Origin: Anaerococcus jeddahensis
Lineage (GTDB): Bacteria; Bacillota; Clostridia; Tissierellales; Peptoniphilaceae
Assembly (NCBI RefSeq): GCF_001182725.1
Contig: NZ_CWHU01000003.1
Location: 100,577 to 164,576 of the forward strand
Direction: 5' to 3'
DNA: 64,000 bases
The position numbers and the translations under genes are program-made. The first letter of the stretch is position 1; every line of letters begins with the position of its first letter. The notes under the pieces were generated by a model. It was not told the DNA's origin, did not search any database, and was given only the letters and a program-made list of their open reading frames with translations. Shown here piece after piece: positions 54,365-62,373 of the stretch.

Positions 54365-54555
54365 AAAAATAGACTTTGTCTTTATCGTGAAAATTCAAAA
54401 ATTTAAGCCAATAAAAAATAAAAAGCATCTCGACTAGATGATTGTGCTTTGATTTAGCACAATCATCCCTAAAATGAAGTGTGAAAGCACGAAAAAGTTT
54501 GCGAAGCAAACGTGTTTTAGTATGAGCAAAGCGACTGCGTAGAGAGATCTCATGA
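54365..54555 (+). repeat. Palindromic element family 1, copy E (3' truncated)
   Basis: Contains GCATCTCGACTAG, the 31-base stem-loop (54437-54467: stem GATGATTGTGCT, loop TTGATTT), GTTTGCGAAGCAAACGTG and GAGATCTCATGA, then stops matching. The right inverted end is missing. It abuts the tandem array. Confidence 0.7.
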
Positions 54556-54603
54556 ATTAAATCTGCAAAAAATAAATAAAATCCTTGAAAAATTTACCAA
54601 AAT

Positions 54604-54716
54604 AAAAAGACCCTTGACGGGTCTTTTTATAATATAGAAAAGAATAAGTTAGTCCTAGTTTTCTATAGGGAAAACTATAAGGAATTAATAATGAAAAACC
54701 TAGCTATTTACTAGCT
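54604..54716 (-). ncRNA. Candidate small RNA with own promoter and terminator
   Basis: On the minus strand a promoter (-35 TTGCAT at 54750-54745, 16-base spacer, -10 TATAAT at 54728-54723) is followed about 100 bases later by a strong terminator (AAAAAGACCC/GGGTCTTTTT, 54604-54628). The predicted transcript of about 112 bases has no ribosome binding site or frame. It contains hairpins TAGTTTTC/GAAAACTA with a 6-base loop and AGCTA/TAGCT. It is not a known family I recognise. It could also be the leader or tail of trkA read-through, so the call is tentative. Confidence 0.45.
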
Positions 54717-54821
54717 AATATTATTATAACACGATTTTTCTTAAATGCAAACTTTTTTTTGCAAATTTTATATCCTTATAATTTCAATCTTTATATGAAA
54801 AATTTTCGTTTTCCTGTTTTT

Positions 54822-55487
54822 TTATTTATACCTATCAACTTCTTTTTGAAGCTTTTCTGCATGTTCACTATCTCCCAACAAAACCAAAGTATCATCTTTT
54901 TCAATTTTCCAATTTGCCTCGGGATTTATTACCAATTCTCCATCTCTTTTGTAGGCTATTACCATCATTTTATATTTTTTTCTAAAATCTATTTCAGCCA
55001 AAGTTTTTCCAATAATATCATTAAATGCTTTTAACTCTAACATGGAATAATCATCAGAAAAATGGAAAAATTGGAGAAGATTTGATCCTGCTATGCTTCT
55101 TGCAAGTTTTTCACCCATATCTATTTCTGGAAAAATTATTTGATCTGCTCCAATTTTTGTCAAAATTCTTGCATGATCTTTTGAAGTAGCTTTGGCTATA
55201 ATTTTTCCAACATTATGGTCTTTTGCAAAAAGTGTTGCCACCATTGAAGCTTCAAGACTTTCTCCTGTAGCAACTACTACCACGTCAAAATTTCCCATTC
55301 CCAATTCTTCAAGGGCCTTATCATTTGCAATATCGCATTGAACGGCGCTTGTTACCTTGTCAGAAATATTTTGAACTAAATCATAATTTTTGTCGACCGC
55401 CATAACTTCCAAACCGTCTTCGTAAAGTTTTGTTGCAACTCTTTCTCCAAATCTACCGATTCCTAAAACTATTACACTTTTGTCCAT
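54822..55487 (-). CDS. ktrA: Potassium uptake regulatory subunit (TrkA/KtrA)
   Basis: 221 residues: RCK N-domain Rossmann fold (VIVLGIGRFGERVATKLYEDGLEVMAVD, residues 5-32), DVVVVATGESLEASMVATLFAKD, and a C-terminal TrkA_C domain (about 135-218). Cytoplasmic regulator of the TrkH/KtrB-type channel encoded 9 bases upstream. Single RCK domain fits KtrA; gene symbols TrkA and KtrA are both used for such proteins. Confidence 0.9.
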   Translation of the reverse strand: MDKSVIVLGIGRFGERVATKLYEDGLEVMAVDKNYDLVQNISDKVTSAVQCDIANDKALEELGMGNFDVVVVATGESLEASMVATLFAKDHNVGKIIAKATSKDHARILTKIGADQIIFPEIDMGEKLARSIAGSNLLQFFHFSDDYSMLELKAFNDIIGKTLAEIDFRKKYKMMVIAYKRDGELVINPEANWKIEKDDTLVLLGDSEHAEKLQKEVDRYK

Positions 55488-55496
55488 TTTTTTCTC

Positions 55497-56864
55497 CTAA
55501 CCTATACTAATATTTGCTTCTGGATATCTTATATATTTTGTTGATGACTTTAGTCCAATTGAATAAGCCATGGTCATAGGTCCTATTCTTCCCAAATACA
55601 TGCAGCAAGTTATCAAAATTTTTCCAAGAATTGAAAGATCTCCCGTAATTCCCCTACTTGCTCCAACTGTTCCAAAGGCTGATGCCACTTCGTAAGCAAT
55701 ATCTAAAACTTTAAAATTTTCACTTAAAGATAAAATAAATATAGCCAAAAATATTAGCACAAAATAAACCATTATAATTGCAAGGGCCTTTCTGATTGTT
55801 TTTGAGTCAATGTGTTTATTAAAAATTGTAACTTCATCTTCTTCTTTAAAAATTGAAATTGTCGATAAAGCCAAAACTCCAAAAGTTGTTGTTTTTAAAC
55901 CACCAGCAGTTGAGCCTGGAGAACCCCCTATAGTCATCAAAACTATTAACAGCAAAACGCTTGTGTCGTGCATTTGATTTAATTTTACAGAATAAAAACC
56001 CGCTGTTCTTGCAGAAATTGATTGGAAGGCTGATTGCAAGATAGAATTTTTAATTCCTTCTTGATACAAAACTCCTCCAATTTGTCTTTCAATTAAACAA
56101 AAAACAAGTGTTCCTACCACAATTAAAAAAGCACTTATTATTAAAACTAATTTGGCGTGAGTTGATAATTTTTTGAAAGATTTTTTTCTAAAAATTTCTG
56201 CTGTAACCATAAAACCAAGTCCGCCAATTACAATTAGGCTCATTAAAGTTACATTTATTAAACTATCATTTCTGTATGGATAAATTGAATCTCCCAAAAG
56301 ATCAAATCCCGCATTACAAAAAGCAGAAATTGAATGGAAAATTGAATACCACAATCCCTTTGCCATGCCAAAAATTGGCACAAAACGAAAAGACAATAAA
56401 AATGCTCCAAAAAATTCTACCAAAAATGTAAAAACCAAAACATGCCTAAATAATTTCATAATTCCTTGAAGGGTTTCGATATTTAATTGCTCTTTTAAAA
56501 TTTGCCTTGATTTTAAGCCGATTTTTTTTCTCAAAAGTAGGGGAAAAAGTGTCGCCAAGGTCATTACACCAAGGCCTCCAATTTGAATTAAAAATAAAAT
56601 CAAAACGTGACCAAAAGTATTCCAATGCTCTGCAGTATTTACAGTTGTAAGTCCTGTAACACAAGATGCTGATGCTGCTACAAAAATTGAATCAATTAAA
56701 TTTGTAGGCTCTCCGCTTCTTGTAAAAATTGGAAGGGATAAAATACATCCCCCAATTGAAATTAAAATCGCAAAGCCCAAGGTCAAATATAAAGGTGGAT
56801 TTGAAGTAATCTTATCCGACAATTTTCCCAAAAAATTTTTTTTATTTCTTCTAGTATTTTTCAT
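55497..56864 (-). CDS. ktrB: Potassium uptake membrane subunit (TrkH/KtrB)
   Basis: 455 residues with eight or more membrane helices and four P-loops: ASASCVTGLTTVN (about 86), SAFCNAGFDLLGDSIYPY (about 186), SARTAGFYSV (about 290) and ASAFGTVGASRGITG (about 404), the selectivity-filter segments with their central Gly. Forms the channel with the adjacent RCK protein. First gene of the two-gene operon. Confidence 0.92.
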   Translation of the reverse strand: MKNTRRNKKNFLGKLSDKITSNPPLYLTLGFAILISIGGCILSLPIFTRSGEPTNLIDSIFVAASASCVTGLTTVNTAEHWNTFGHVLILFLIQIGGLGVMTLATLFPLLLRKKIGLKSRQILKEQLNIETLQGIMKLFRHVLVFTFLVEFFGAFLLSFRFVPIFGMAKGLWYSIFHSISAFCNAGFDLLGDSIYPYRNDSLINVTLMSLIVIGGLGFMVTAEIFRKKSFKKLSTHAKLVLIISAFLIVVGTLVFCLIERQIGGVLYQEGIKNSILQSAFQSISARTAGFYSVKLNQMHDTSVLLLIVLMTIGGSPGSTAGGLKTTTFGVLALSTISIFKEEDEVTIFNKHIDSKTIRKALAIIMVYFVLIFLAIFILSLSENFKVLDIAYEVASAFGTVGASRGITGDLSILGKILITCCMYLGRIGPMTMAYSIGLKSSTKYIRYPEANISIG

Positions 56865-57037
56865 TTTCTTTCCTTAATATGATTAATAAAATTAAAGTCT
56901 ATTTTAAAGGTTATCTCATCTAATTTTATACCCTATAATTAAAATGTCAACTCAAAGATAAGGACTTTTAAAATATTAGATTTTTTTAATTTTTAATTTT
57001 TTTTTGGGTATAATTTTAGCAAAGAAAGGGAATTTTT

Positions 57038-57535
57038 ATGAAAAAATATTATTTTAAAGAAAAATTTTTTAAACTTACAGATAAATATCCAATTTTGGAT
57101 GAAAATGGAAATGAAGCTTATTTTTTTGACCAAGATTTTAAATTTGTAGGATATCAGGCAAAATTAAAAGATATGGATGGAAATGTTTTGTTTGATATTT
57201 CCAAAAAAGTACTTTCTTTTCTCCAAACTTATTATGTGGATTTTTATGATGGAAGTCACATGGAGATAAATCAAAAATTATCTTTTTTAAAAAGAAAAGT
57301 TGATGTCTTTTATGAGGGAAAAGAACTAAATTTGAGGGGCAATTATCTTGATCATGATTTTGAAGTTTATTTTAAAAATAATTTAATCGCTGAAATGAAC
57401 AAGAAATTTTTTGCCTTTACCGACCAATATGAGCTTACGGTTTATGACGAAGATTTTACTTTAGTATTAATTGGTCTTTGCCTTTGCATAAATGAAATGA
57501 AAAACAGGGACGATGCAGCTGCATCTCACTCTTAA
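57038..57535 (+). CDS. LURP-one-related/tubby-like protein
   Basis: 165 residues with the LURP-one (YxjI) beta-barrel pattern: MKKYYFKEKFFKLTDKYPI, NEAYFFDQDFKFVGYQAKLKD, GNVLFDISKK and QYELTVYDEDFTLVLIGLCLCIN (hydrophobic central helix of the tubby-like fold). Possible membrane-lipid association. GAAAGGGAA precedes the ATG. No neighbour gives a clue to function. Confidence 0.82.
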   Translation: MKKYYFKEKFFKLTDKYPILDENGNEAYFFDQDFKFVGYQAKLKDMDGNVLFDISKKVLSFLQTYYVDFYDGSHMEINQKLSFLKRKVDVFYEGKELNLRGNYLDHDFEVYFKNNLIAEMNKKFFAFTDQYELTVYDEDFTLVLIGLCLCINEMKNRDDAAASHS

Positions 57536-57575
57536 TAAAAATTGATTTTTCCTCTATTTGCTATATAATTATATC

Positions 57576-57682
57576 AACAAGAGGGAGTAGCTTAATTATT
57601 CAATCGTCATTACGGTTTAACCCGGTTGAATAAACCATTTGGTAGCAAGACTTTTGGCGATTTGCCAGAAGTCTTTTCTTTT
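57576..57682 (+). promoter_or_regulatory. Manganese riboswitch (yybP-ykoY) with intrinsic terminator
   Basis: The conserved aptamer parts GGGAGTAGC (57583-57591) and GGTAGCAAGAC (57641-57651) flank a paired region containing TACGG and CCCGGTTG. A terminator follows: AAGACTTTTGGC (57647-57658) pairs with GCCAGAAGTCTT (57664-57675), then TTCTTTTT. The P1 helix (CAAGAG 57578-57583 with CTTTTG 57651-57656) uses part of the terminator arm, so ligand binding should block termination and switch the ATPase on. A GGAGG site and the ATPase ATG (57718) follow. Confidence 0.85.
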
Positions 57683-57717
57683 TGTAAAGAAAAATAAAAA
57701 AATTTAAGGAGGTAGGA

Positions 57718-60393
57718 ATGGACTATTTAGGTCAAAAAAATGAAATTGTAAAAAAACTTGACTCTGATAGCTTAAGAGGCTTATCAAGTGATCTTGCAGC
57801 TAAACGTCTTGAAGAAAACGGCCCAAATAAAATTGAATCCAAGAAGAAAAAATCTCTTGGCAAAAAAATAGCCGAGCAAATCATTGATCCGATGGTAATT
57901 TTATTGATAGTTGCATCAATCGTATCAGCTTTTACGGGAGATAAAATTGAATGCGCAATAATTATTGCCATTGTAATTATTAATGCAATTATGTCAATTA
58001 TTCAAGAAGGAAGGGCTGAAGATTCTGTTGAGGCCTTGCAAAAAATGTCATCACCCGAGGCAAGTGTAATTCGTGACGGCAAAAAGATAAAAGTTAAGGC
58101 AGAAGAATTGGTTGTTGGTGATATTGTTGTAATTGAAACTGGAGATATTGTTCCAGCTGATATGCGTTTATTAGAATCATCAAATTTACAAATCGACGAA
58201 TCTTCTCTTACTGGTGAATCTGTAGCTGCAGAAAAAAATTCTGAAGTTATTTATGACAGCGAGGTTGGAATTGGTGATAGGGAAAATTTTGCTTTCTCAT
58301 CAACAATAGTAACTTACGGTCACGGAAAGGGAATTGTAACTCAAACTGGATCTGATTCAGAAATGGGAAAAATCGCATCAAGTCTGCATCAAGTTGAAGA
58401 TAAGGATACGCCTCTACAAAAACAATTAAATAAATTGTCAAAACTTTTGGCAATTCTTGTAGTTGTCGTTTGTATAATTGTATTTATTGTTGGATATTTT
58501 AGAACTGGCGATTCCTTATTGGATAATTTAATGGTTGCAGTTTCTCTTGCAGTTGCCGCAATTCCTGAAGGACTTACTGCAGTTGTAACAATTGTTTTAT
58601 CAATCGGAATGAACAGAATGGCAGAAAGAAAAGCAATTGTAAAATCATTGGTTTCTGTAGAAACACTAGGAGCGACAACAGCAATTTGTTCAGATAAAAC
58701 TGGAACTTTGACTCAAAACGAGATGACCATTACAAAAATTTGGACAAATGAAAAAGAATATGAAGTTGAAGGAAGCGGATATGAGCCAAAGGGTCAAATA
58801 AAACTTGACGATGAAAAAATAGAAGATGAAGAAAATATAAAACTTCTAATGACAATTTCAACTTTGTGTAACGACGCCGACCTAACTCGTGAAGGTGACC
58901 AATATAAAATCATTGGCGACCCAACAGAAGGAGCTATGCTTACATTTTCTGAAAAATGGGGAATTGTTCAAGAAGATTTGGAAGAAAAACACCCAAGAAT
59001 TGAAGAAATTCCATTTGATTCTGACAGAAAAATGATGACAACCTTCCACAACATAGAAGAAAATTATAAGTCAATGACAAAGGGAGCTCCTGATATAATT
59101 ATTTCAAATTCTTCTAAAATTTTATTAAATGGAGAAATTGTTGATTTTACAGAAGATTTAAAGAAAAAGGCAATGGATGAAAATAAAAATCTTGCCAAAC
59201 AAGCTCTTCGTGTAATGGCTTACGCCTTTAGGGAATTTGATTCAATAAAAAATGAAGAATTGACAAGTGAAAATATTGAAAGAGAAATGGTATTTGTAGG
59301 TCTTACTGGAATGATAGATCCACCAAGACCAGAAGCAAAAAAAGCAGTTTCCGAATGTCGCTCATCAGGAATTGATGTTATCATGATTACTGGAGATTAT
59401 TTAGAAACAGCCTTCGCAATTGCAAGAGATTTGGGAATTGCAGATTCCAAAGACCAAGCAATCGAAGGAAAAGAATTAAATAATATGAGTGATGAAGAAA
59501 TTAGAAAAATTGCCAAAGAAAAAAGAGTTTTTGCAAGAGTATCTCCACAAAATAAGGTTCAACTTGTAAACGCCCTCCAAGAAAACGGAGAAATAGTTGC
59601 CATGACAGGAGACGGAGTAAACGATGCTCCAGCAATTAAAAACGCTGATATTGGAATTTCTATGGGAATTACAGGAACTGACGTTGCCAAAGATACAGCA
59701 AATATGATTTTGGTTGACGATAACTTTGCAACAATTGTAAATGCAGTCGAAGAAGGAAGAATAATTTTCTCAAATATCAGAAAATTCGTTTCATTCCTAC
59801 TTTCATGTAACATTGCAGAAGTTTTGATTGTATTTTTGTCAATTTTATTTGGCCTACCTTCTCCACTAACACCAATCCAACTCCTCTGGTTAAACCTTGT
59901 GACAGATGCTTTCCCAGCACTTGCTCTTGGAGTTGAACCAGGAGAAAAAGATATAATGGAAAGAAATCCAAGAGATCCAAAAGAATCAATAATTTCTGGA
60001 GATTTGAAAAATTCACTAATTGTTCAATCACTAGCAATTACATTTTCAGTTTTAGCATCTTATTTGATAGGACTTAAATGGATTTTCCCAGGAAATATAG
60101 AAGGAGCCCACACAATGGTTTTTGCAACCTTAATTACAAGTGAGCTTTTAAGAGCATTTTCTGTAAGAAGTACAAAATATACCCTAAAAGAATTGGGAAT
60201 TGGATCAAACAAGCAATTAATAAAAGCAAATCTCTTATCATTTGCCCTACTTTTAATTGTAATGTATGTAGGACCACTTAGATATTTATTTGAATTAGAA
60301 TTTATCACCTGGCAATGGATAATAATTCTAGCACTAGCCTTTATCCCATTAATTTTAGGAGAAGTTCACAAAATTAGTGCGAGAAAAAAATAA
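57718..60393 (+). CDS. P-type (P2A) ATPase, probable manganese/calcium exporter
   Basis: 891 residues with the cation-transporting ATPase layout: N-terminal actuator with TGES (DESSLTGESVAAEK), phosphorylation motif CSDKTGTLTQNEM (near residue 326), nucleotide-binding KGAPD, hinge GDGVNDAPAIKNADIGI, and about ten membrane helices. Metal-site residues: PEGL in M4, NIAEV in M5, NLVTDAFPALALG in M6. Annotated relatives are calcium pumps, but control by a yybP-ykoY riboswitch makes Mn2+ export the likely role, as for Lactococcus YoaB and Streptococcus MgtA. AAGGAGG precedes the ATG. Confidence 0.9.
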   Translation: MDYLGQKNEIVKKLDSDSLRGLSSDLAAKRLEENGPNKIESKKKKSLGKKIAEQIIDPMVILLIVASIVSAFTGDKIECAIIIAIVIINAIMSIIQEGRAEDSVEALQKMSSPEASVIRDGKKIKVKAEELVVGDIVVIETGDIVPADMRLLESSNLQIDESSLTGESVAAEKNSEVIYDSEVGIGDRENFAFSSTIVTYGHGKGIVTQTGSDSEMGKIASSLHQVEDKDTPLQKQLNKLSKLLAILVVVVCIIVFIVGYFRTGDSLLDNLMVAVSLAVAAIPEGLTAVVTIVLSIGMNRMAERKAIVKSLVSVETLGATTAICSDKTGTLTQNEMTITKIWTNEKEYEVEGSGYEPKGQIKLDDEKIEDEENIKLLMTISTLCNDADLTREGDQYKIIGDPTEGAMLTFSEKWGIVQEDLEEKHPRIEEIPFDSDRKMMTTFHNIEENYKSMTKGAPDIIISNSSKILLNGEIVDFTEDLKKKAMDENKNLAKQALRVMAYAFREFDSIKNEELTSENIEREMVFVGLTGMIDPPRPEAKKAVSECRSSGIDVIMITGDYLETAFAIARDLGIADSKDQAIEGKELNNMSDEEIRKIAKEKRVFARVSPQNKVQLVNALQENGEIVAMTGDGVNDAPAIKNADIGISMGITGTDVAKDTANMILVDDNFATIVNAVEEGRIIFSNIRKFVSFLLSCNIAEVLIVFLSILFGLPSPLTPIQLLWLNLVTDAFPALALGVEPGEKDIMERNPRDPKESIISGDLKNSLIVQSLAITFSVLASYLIGLKWIFPGNIEGAHTMVFATLITSELLRAFSVRSTKYTLKELGIGSNKQLIKANLLSFALLLIVMYVGPLRYLFELEFITWQWIIILALAFIPLILGEVHKISARKK

Positions 60394-60401
60394 AATAATT
60401 T

Positions 60402-60433
60402 TAAAAAGCAAGAGTTTTATTCTTGCTTTTTTC
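60402..60433 (+). terminator. Terminator of the P-type ATPase gene
   Basis: Stem AAAAAGCAAGA/TCTTGCTTTTT and a T-run (60403-60432). Confidence 0.85.
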
Positions 60434-60575
60434 TTATCATATTGTTTGATATAATTAAAGTGTTTAAAGATATCAATAAATCATTTATCCTAACTATTAT
60501 CATATAGGTTAACGATAAAAAAATTAATCTTTAGTAATTTTACAGTTTTTCGGTTAATTTGATTAAAATACTCTA

Positions 60576-60603
60576 TTGATTTTTTATATCTAATGAGTAT
60601 AAT
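60576..60603 (+). promoter_or_regulatory. Promoter of the antitoxin RNA
   Basis: -35 TTGATT (60576-60581), 16-base spacer, -10 TATAAT (60598-60603). Drives a short plus-strand RNA ending at 60672. Confidence 0.6.
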
Positions 60604-60609
60604 ATTTTT

Positions 60610-60672
60610 GAGTAAAGAATATAGATTCATGGAATCAAAAAAAAGCAGGAGGGGCAACTCCTGCTTTTTTTA
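60610..60672 (+). ncRNA. Antisense antitoxin RNA of a type I toxin-antitoxin pair
   Basis: A short RNA of about 63 bases ending at the shared bidirectional terminator (GCAGGAG/CTCCTGC, 60645-60664). It carries AAAGAATATA (60614-60623) and TTCATGGAATC (60626-60636), which recur at 60754-60763 and 60769-60779 over the toxin start. The RNA is therefore complementary to the toxin mRNA around its start codon. This is the RNAII design of the pAD1 par locus. No reading frame. Confidence 0.65.
60640..60672. terminator. Shared terminator of the toxin and antitoxin RNAs
   Basis: AAAAAGCAGGAG / CTCCTGCTTTTTT with T-runs in both directions. Confidence 0.8.
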
Positions 60673-60674
60673 GG

Positions 60675-60773
60675 CTAGTTATCATTTTTGTAATATCTAT
60701 CTAACCATTTGCTAATGTAATGAGTAGTTACGCCAGCCAAAATAGATATTAGAAAAGAATATAAACATTTCAT
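60675..60773 (-). CDS. Fst-like small membrane toxin, 32 residues
   Basis: A 32-residue peptide with one hydrophobic helix followed by a short charged tail: KCLYSFLISILAGVTTHY, then ISKWLDRYYKNDN. The SxLAGVxxxYIxKWLDR pattern and size match peptide toxins of the Fst/par family, which insert in the membrane. ATG at 60773 has GGGAGGG upstream. The leader (60774-60812) folds GTTATCA/TGATAAC near the ribosome binding site, as in fst leaders. The promoter has an extended -10 TGATATAAT (60827-60819). It is too short for most gene finders. Confidence 0.7.
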   Translation of the reverse strand: MKCLYSFLISILAGVTTHYISKWLDRYYKNDN

Positions 60774-60818
60774 GGAATCCCTCCCTTCTGTTATCAGAAT
60801 GGAAATGATAACACAATG

Positions 60819-60827
60819 ATTATATCA
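60819..60827 (-). promoter_or_regulatory. Extended -10 promoter of the toxin mRNA
   Basis: TGATATAAT on the minus strand, about 50 bases upstream of the toxin ATG. The -35 region (TTTACC, 18 bases before) is weak. Confidence 0.5.
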
Positions 60828-60851
60828 AATTTAAAATTTAGAGGTAAATTT

Positions 60852-61139
60852 ATGAGAAAAAAAGAAAAACAAAAGTATTTTATGGAAAAACTTCATGAAA
60901 TTTACAATGATAAAAATTTAAACTTAACTGAAACTTGTAGAAAAAAAATATTAGACCAATATAAAGAACTATCATACAATAAAACGAATATAAACTATGC
61001 CTCATATAAGCTCTATCCGTATTTAAGAGATGCCCTTTATGACAACAAGGATTCAAAACTTTTAGGTGATTTTATGAAAATAATTTTAAAATATAGGTGG
61101 AAGGCGTATTTTGCAATGATTTTACCTACAAAATTTTAA
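60852..61139 (+). CDS. Small helical protein, possible bacteriocin-immunity-like
   Basis: 95 residues, no signal or membrane helix, mostly amphipathic helices (EKLHEIYNDKNLNL, CRKKILDQYKELSYNKTN, LLGDFMKIILKYRWKAYF). Size and four-helix pattern recall enterocin A-type immunity proteins, but without sequence identity that I could confirm. Start at 60852 with GAGGTAA upstream; an ATG at 60816 lacks a site and would overlap the toxin promoter. It is transcribed divergently from the toxin. Confidence 0.5.
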   Translation: MRKKEKQKYFMEKLHEIYNDKNLNLTETCRKKILDQYKELSYNKTNINYASYKLYPYLRDALYDNKDSKLLGDFMKIILKYRWKAYFAMILPTKF

Positions 61140-61144
61140 TTTCA

Positions 61145-61175
61145 AAAAAGCAGGAGTATAAATTCCTGCCTTTTA
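61145..61175. terminator. Bidirectional terminator
   Basis: Stem GCAGGA/TCCTGC with A and T runs, between converging genes. Confidence 0.75.
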
Positions 61176-61733
61176 CAATTTAAAAATAATTCCAAAAACT
61201 GCACCCATCCCTATTATTAATAGTGGATGGATTTTTTTGTATTTTCTTAATAAAAATAAAAATCCTAGAAACAAAACAAGCTGGATTATTTGAAATAAGT
61301 CTAGAAAATTTCCTGTTTTTTCATATAATTTTACATTAAATAGTGAAATTACCATTACATTTAACATAGCACCCAAAATAAGTCCTGCTGTTGATGGCCT
61401 TATGTATTCAAATGCATTTTTTACACTAAGAGATGTTTTAAATTTATCTAGAGATCTTGCTATTATTAAAATGATAATTATTGCTGGCATTATTAATGAA
61501 AAAGTTGCAAGAATTGCGCCAGTAATTCCGTAAGCCTTGTAGCCTGCAAAACTTGCCACATTTATGCCAATTGCTCCTGGAGTTGATTCTGAAACTGCTA
61601 TCATATCCAATAATTCTTCGCTTGTAAACCAATCATAATTTTCTGCCATTTTTTGTAGGAAAGGAAAAGTTGCCATTCCTCCTCCAATTGCAAAAAGTCC
61701 AGTTTTGAAAAATTCCCACATCAACCTAAGCAT
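61173..61733 (-). CDS. Chromate transporter, half-size (second subunit)
   Basis: 186 residues with the CHR domain signature GLFAIGGGMATFPFLQKMAENYDW, AVSESTPGAIGINVASFAGYKAYG, and five or six helices. Short-chain CHR proteins occur as adjacent pairs; this one is paired with the gene just upstream, overlapping it by 8 bases (ATGCTTAG). Start at 61733 has GGAGG upstream. Real substrate may differ from chromate. Confidence 0.88.
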   Translation of the reverse strand: MLRLMWEFFKTGLFAIGGGMATFPFLQKMAENYDWFTSEELLDMIAVSESTPGAIGINVASFAGYKAYGITGAILATFSLIMPAIIIILIIARSLDKFKTSLSVKNAFEYIRPSTAGLILGAMLNVMVISLFNVKLYEKTGNFLDLFQIIQLVLFLGFLFLLRKYKKIHPLLIIGMGAVFGIIFKL

Positions 61734-62259
61734 ATTTTCCTCCAAAAACAATTCCAAAAATTCCACAAGCTATAACAATAATTATTGGCGAGATTGAAAA
61801 TATTCCAATGGCAAGAAAGGTTAGGAAAAATATTAAAATTTTTATTTTTGTATTGGCGGTTTTTTTGACCATATTTATTACTGTATTTAAAACTAAAGCC
61901 GAAACTGCAATTCTAATTCCAGCAAAGGCGTGTTGGATCAAAAGCAAATGGGAAAATTCTTTTAAAAAATTTGCAATAAGAGTAATGATTATTATTGATG
62001 GAGTGATAAAGCCCAATGATGCAATTATGCCACCCAAATTTCCCTTCCTTTTTCTCCCACAAAATGTAGAAGTATTTACGGCAATTATTCCTGGAGTTGT
62101 TTGGCCAATTGCGTAATAATCTAGGATTTCTTCTTGGCTAATCCATTTTCTTTTATCGACCAACTCTCTTTCTAAAAGCGGAAGCATGGCATAGCCCCCG
62201 CCAAAGGTAAAGGCTCCAATTTTAAAAAATGTTAAATAAAGTTCTAATAAAATTTTCAT
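61726..62259 (-). CDS. Chromate transporter, half-size (first subunit)
   Basis: 177 residues: KIGAFTFGGGYAMLPLLERELVDKRKWIS, YAIGQTTPGIIAVNTSTFCGRKRKGN and hydrophobic helices to the end, matching the N-type half of a CHR pair. GAGAAATTT precedes the ATG. First of the two-gene operon. Confidence 0.88.
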   Translation of the reverse strand: MKILLELYLTFFKIGAFTFGGGYAMLPLLERELVDKRKWISQEEILDYYAIGQTTPGIIAVNTSTFCGRKRKGNLGGIIASLGFITPSIIIITLIANFLKEFSHLLLIQHAFAGIRIAVSALVLNTVINMVKKTANTKIKILIFFLTFLAIGIFSISPIIIVIACGIFGIVFGGKYA

Positions 62260-62373
62260 TTAAATTTCTCCTTTTTTTTATTATAGCACAAGGGGTGAGA
62301 TTGGCTAAATCACTTGATTTTAAGCTTTTTTGTAGTATGATTATTTAATATGACTAAAAATGAAAGGAAATTT

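Noticed and set aside
54691..54714. Seven-codon plus-strand frame ATGAAAAACCTAGC... preceded by AAGG
   Set aside because: Possible leader peptide but no plus-strand promoter; more likely part of the minus-strand RNA candidate.
54822..55034. Plus-strand frame covering the end of the RCK gene
   Set aside because: Antisense to a well-supported potassium-uptake gene.
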